Source: Candidatus Zhuqueibacterota bacterium (GTDB taxonomy: Bacteria; Zhuqueibacterota; Zhuqueibacteria; Oceanimicrobiales; Oceanimicrobiaceae). From it: a stretch of 6,947 nt of DNA. Positions 6,573 to 6,947 of the stretch are shown piece after piece. The stretch spans positions 2,747-9,693 of the forward strand of contig JAABYK010000174.1 in the NCBI GenBank assembly GCA_011775825.1. The letters run 5' to 3'. The notes under the pieces are model-generated. The model made no database searches, had not been told where the DNA came from, and was given only the letters and a program-made list of their open reading frames with translations. Numbering within the stretch: the first letter of the stretch is position 1; each line of letters begins with the position of its first letter. Both the position numbers and the translations under genes were made by a program.

Positions 6573-6947
6573 TTATTCCTGTTCATCCTTGACCAAAAGG
6601 GCACCCCACTTCTCATCTAAGGCGAGTTTGATGATTCCATGCTTAACTTGGTAGGATTTCTCATTGAGCACATCTTTGACTGCAGTACCATTTCTCCAAA
6701 GGGTGGCAAATTCAATTAGATGTTTGTCCGGGCTATTGTTCAAAATAACGATGACTTCGTTTTGCTTATATTTCCGAGAAAAAGCATAGAGTACTTTTTT
6801 GTTGTCGATCAGGCGGGTGAAGAAGTTGCCTTTGCGAAGCGCCTCGTTTTGGTGGCGAATTTCAATCAACTTCTTGTAATGATTAAAAAGCCCAGGGTTA
6901 AACACGTTTTCATCCACATCGTCCAAATCGGAACGTACGGTTTTGTA
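6573..6947 (-). CDS. GH13 alpha-glycosidase, C-terminal fragment (cut by window edge)
   Basis: The last 124 codons of a gene whose start and catalytic barrel lie beyond the right edge. The frame is open right to base 6947. The fragment begins near the end of the barrel, with LFNHYKKLIEIR matching the helix that precedes the C-terminal beta domain in GH13 enzymes, followed by VIVILNNS, DVLNEKS and KWGALLV, typical of that domain. It aligns well with the C-terminus of the broken GH13 at the other end of the locus (LFDHYKKLIHIR, VLVVLNNS, DVLNERS, KWASILV), so the two are paralogues. It was identified by this resemblance and by context, since no catalytic residues are visible. It ends in TAA at 6573-6575 and precedes the symporter in the presumed operon. 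Confidence 0.88.
   Translation of the reverse strand, partial: YKTVRSDLDDVDENVFNPGLFNHYKKLIEIRHQNEALRKGNFFTRLIDNKKVLYAFSRKYKQNEVIVILNNSPDKHLIEFATLWRNGTAVKDVLNEKSYQVKHGIIKLALDEKWGALLVKDEQE

Noticed and set aside
6924..6926. TTG at 6926 as the true start of a small 117-residue protein
   Set aside because: The frame stays open to the window edge, and the sequence matches the C-terminal part of GH13 enzymes, so this is an internal codon of a truncated gene.

Overview
The window is a glycan-use locus with every supported gene on the minus strand, so it is read from high to low coordinates. In order of transcription it holds: the 3' end of a GH13 (alpha-amylase family) gene cut by the right edge (6573-6947); a sodium:solute symporter (4635-6473); an exported 800-residue GH13 enzyme with N-terminal beta domains (2204-4606); a second, leaderless GH13 gene whose reading frame is broken twice (367-2152); a 288-base gap packed with small hairpins (79-366); and the first 26 codons of a further gene that appears to start with TTG and encode a signal peptide (1-78). 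The gaps between the four right-hand genes are 99, 28 and 51 bases, with no convincing minus-strand terminator in them, so they look like one operon.

The genes fit one pathway. The exported GH13 would cut starch-like or glycogen-like alpha-glucan outside the cytoplasm. The symporter would import a released sugar using the sodium gradient. The leaderless GH13 would hydrolyse short alpha-glucosides inside the cell. GH13 membership and the transporter family are read directly from motifs. The sugar carried and the exact linkages cut are inferred from the neighbourhood. No SusC/SusD pair, ABC transporter or regulator is present in the window.

The organism is a bacterium, probably Gram-negative, with a GC content that looks slightly below 50%. 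An SSS-type symporter next to several GH13 genes would suit the Bacteroidota/Balneolota/Calditrichota/KSB1 side of the tree, but nothing here fixes the taxon.

The points most worth checking are the two frameshifts in an otherwise intact GH13 gene (one at a run of nine G), the cluster of REP-like hairpins behind it, the hairpin that overlaps that gene's stop codon and forms a textbook terminator on the opposite strand, and the TTG-start secreted protein at the left edge. I found no strong evidence for a wholly new system; the locus is a carbohydrate-use operon with an unusual, hairpin-rich 3' region.
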